NCBI RefSeq assembly: GCF_900109345.1
Contig: NZ_FNZN01000003.1
Coordinates: 186,001-250,000 of the forward strand
Reading direction: 5' to 3'
Length of the DNA stretch: 64,000 nucleotides
From: Maribacter orientalis
GTDB taxonomy: Bacteria; Bacteroidota; Bacteroidia; Flavobacteriales; Flavobacteriaceae
Of this stretch, positions 62,881 to 64,000 are shown piece by piece; the stretch's first letter is position 1, and the number at the start of each line of letters is the position of its first letter. The position numbers were made by a program, and so were the translations under genes. The notes beneath the pieces are model-generated. The model was not told where the DNA came from. It saw nothing but the letters and a program-made list of their open reading frames with translations, and did no database searches.

Positions 62881-64000
62881 ATGCGTTTTAAGCTTATTTT
62901 ATTTTTCACCCTTGGTTATGTTTTATGCTCATGTGAATCCTCTAATAAGAAAATGAGAGTTTCATTAGATTCCTATAAAATTGAAGAAGGGTTTGAATTA
63001 GAAGTTATTGCTGCAGAACCACTTTTGAAAGCACCCGTTGCTATAGATTTTGATGGCAAAGGTAGAATATGGGTGGCCCAAATGCCTGGTTATATGAATG
63101 ATATTCACGGCTCAGGTGAAGAAGACCCAACTGGGAGTATCCTAATTCTAGAAGATTTGGACAAGGATGGAGTAGCCGACCATTCGAAAATTTTCATGGA
63201 TAATTTAGTAATGCCTCGTGCATTGGCACATGTATATGGTGGCTTACTTTATGCCGAACCACCCTATTTATGGTTTGTTGAAATTGAAGATGATCAACCT
63301 GTCAATAAAATTCTGGTAGATTCTGTTTATGCGGTAGAAGGTAATCCTGAACATCAACCAAATGGATTAGAATTAAATATTGATAATTGGATTTATAATG
63401 CCAAATCGAATTTTAGATATAGGCGAACAAATGGTGTTTGGAAAAAAGAACCAACAACCTTTAGAGGACAATGGGGTATTACCCATGATAATTTTGGAAG
63501 GTTATATTACAATGATAATTCAAGAATACTATTGGGCGATTATGTTTTGCCAAATACCGTAATAAATAATAAATACTTTACACCAAAATCTAGTGTTGAT
63601 AAGCTTCTGACAACTGACCAAAGAGTATATCCAGTCCATACCGCTGCAGTAAATAGGGGATATGCGAAAGGTGTTTTAAATGCTGACAGTATATTAGTAA
63701 ATGCAACTGCTGCCTGTAGTCCATTGGTTTATAGAGGAGGTGCGTTTACAGAATCGTATGATCAGAATGTTTTTATATCTATACCAGAAGGTAATTTGGT
63801 GAAAAGAGCGCTTTTGAATTTTACTGGTGATTCAGTCATTGCAAAACAAGCTTGGCAGAATAAAGAATTTTTAACTTCTTCTGATGAAGGCTTCCGTCCG
63901 GTAAGTTTAAAGAATGGTCCAGAAGGCAGTATGTATATTGTTGATATGCATCGTGGTATTATTGGTCATCAAGCATATATGAGTCCTTATCTAAGAGAAA
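62881..64000 (+). CDS. Secreted lipoprotein of the TIGR02604-like membrane-bound dehydrogenase group, cut by the window edge
   Basis: 373 codons are open to the last base with no stop. Signal MRFKLILFFTLGYVLCSC has a lipobox Cys (residue 18); an in-frame ATG at 62857 would add eight residues. The mature start fits the N-terminal propeller region of the putative membrane-bound dehydrogenase (TIGR02604) proteins: GFELEVIAAEPLLKAPVAIDFDGKGRIWVAQMPGY, ILILEDLDKDGVADHSKIFMDNLVMPRALAHVYGGLLYAEPPYLWF, and RGQWGITHDNFGRLYYNDNS. Such proteins often carry a later cytochrome c domain, not visible here. Substrate unknown; the uxuA neighbour hints at sugar or sugar-acid oxidation (inference). Confidence 0.8.
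   Translation, partial: MRFKLILFFTLGYVLCSCESSNKKMRVSLDSYKIEEGFELEVIAAEPLLKAPVAIDFDGKGRIWVAQMPGYMNDIHGSGEEDPTGSILILEDLDKDGVADHSKIFMDNLVMPRALAHVYGGLLYAEPPYLWFVEIEDDQPVNKILVDSVYAVEGNPEHQPNGLELNIDNWIYNAKSNFRYRRTNGVWKKEPTTFRGQWGITHDNFGRLYYNDNSRILLGDYVLPNTVINNKYFTPKSSVDKLLTTDQRVYPVHTAAVNRGYAKGVLNADSILVNATAACSPLVYRGGAFTESYDQNVFISIPEGNLVKRALLNFTGDSVIAKQAWQNKEFLTSSDEGFRPVSLKNGPEGSMYIVDMHRGIIGHQAYMSPYLRE

Noticed and set aside
1..64000. CRISPR arrays, insertion sequences, prophage or integrative-element ends
   Set aside because: I found no regularly spaced identical repeats, transposase, integrase or phage genes. The tRNA-Glu pair is a simple duplication with no attachment-site duplicate seen.

Overview
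The window looks like chromosomal DNA of a marine-type member of the Flavobacteriaceae (Bacteroidota). The evidence is low GC, TAnnTTTG promoter elements, two proteins with type B gliding-motility/T9SS sorting domains, a fused SecDF, a Rho with a long basic N-terminal insertion, a bacteroidetal ProS and many lipoproteins with an S/N-C lipobox. I saw no rRNA, CRISPR array, phage or insertion sequence.

Left part (1-36.4 kb) is mostly housekeeping. It starts with the 5' end of a leftward lipoprotein gene cut by the window edge, then mdh, a small secreted/anchored protein and secDF. A leftward block follows (yidD, lgt, a DUF192 lipoprotein, a GNAT acetyltransferase, a two-NBD ABC ATPase). Next come an aldehyde dehydrogenase/DUF779 pair with a divergent AraC regulator, folE-cysS, two tandem T9SS type B cargo proteins, an OmpP1/FadL-like porin, a striking W/G/N- then R/S-rich lipoprotein, proS, two identical tRNA-Glu genes and rpsT. 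A lipoprotein/membrane-protein pair comes next, with a decayed paralogue of the membrane protein beside it. Then rho, a DUF4293 protein, a phosphodiesterase, truA with an ABC exporter, folP-cdaA (c-di-AMP synthase), and the DUF1599/DoxX-like/tpiA/prmA/clpS run.

Right part (36.7-64 kb) is a sugar-acid and pentose catabolic island, apparently for pectin-type material. Operon 1 (kduI-kduD-uxaC-dctP-dctQ-dctM-uxaB-uxaA) takes unsaturated uronates and galacturonate to 2-keto-3-deoxygluconate (KDG) and carries its own TRAP transporter. A LacI-family regulator lies convergent to it. A secreted esterase and a Nudix-type regulator of the AraR family precede operon 2 (GH51 arabinofuranosidase, araB, araD, araA, galM, SSS symporter), which handles L-arabinose. 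Farther right are an SDR dehydrogenase, a SYLF protein, an EamA transporter, and then an SDR-type putative fructuronate reductase and uxuA, completing the glucuronate branch to KDG. The window ends inside a large secreted TIGR02604-like protein. KDG kinase and KDPG aldolase are not in the window.

The most useful observations are a 15-bp sequence shared exactly upstream of kduI and uxuA (a likely common operator), repeat structures between the araR-like gene and the arabinose operon, a tandem membrane-protein duplicate disabled by one nonsense codon and one frameshift, and a small protein between mdh and secDF that may resemble the SecD periplasmic region.
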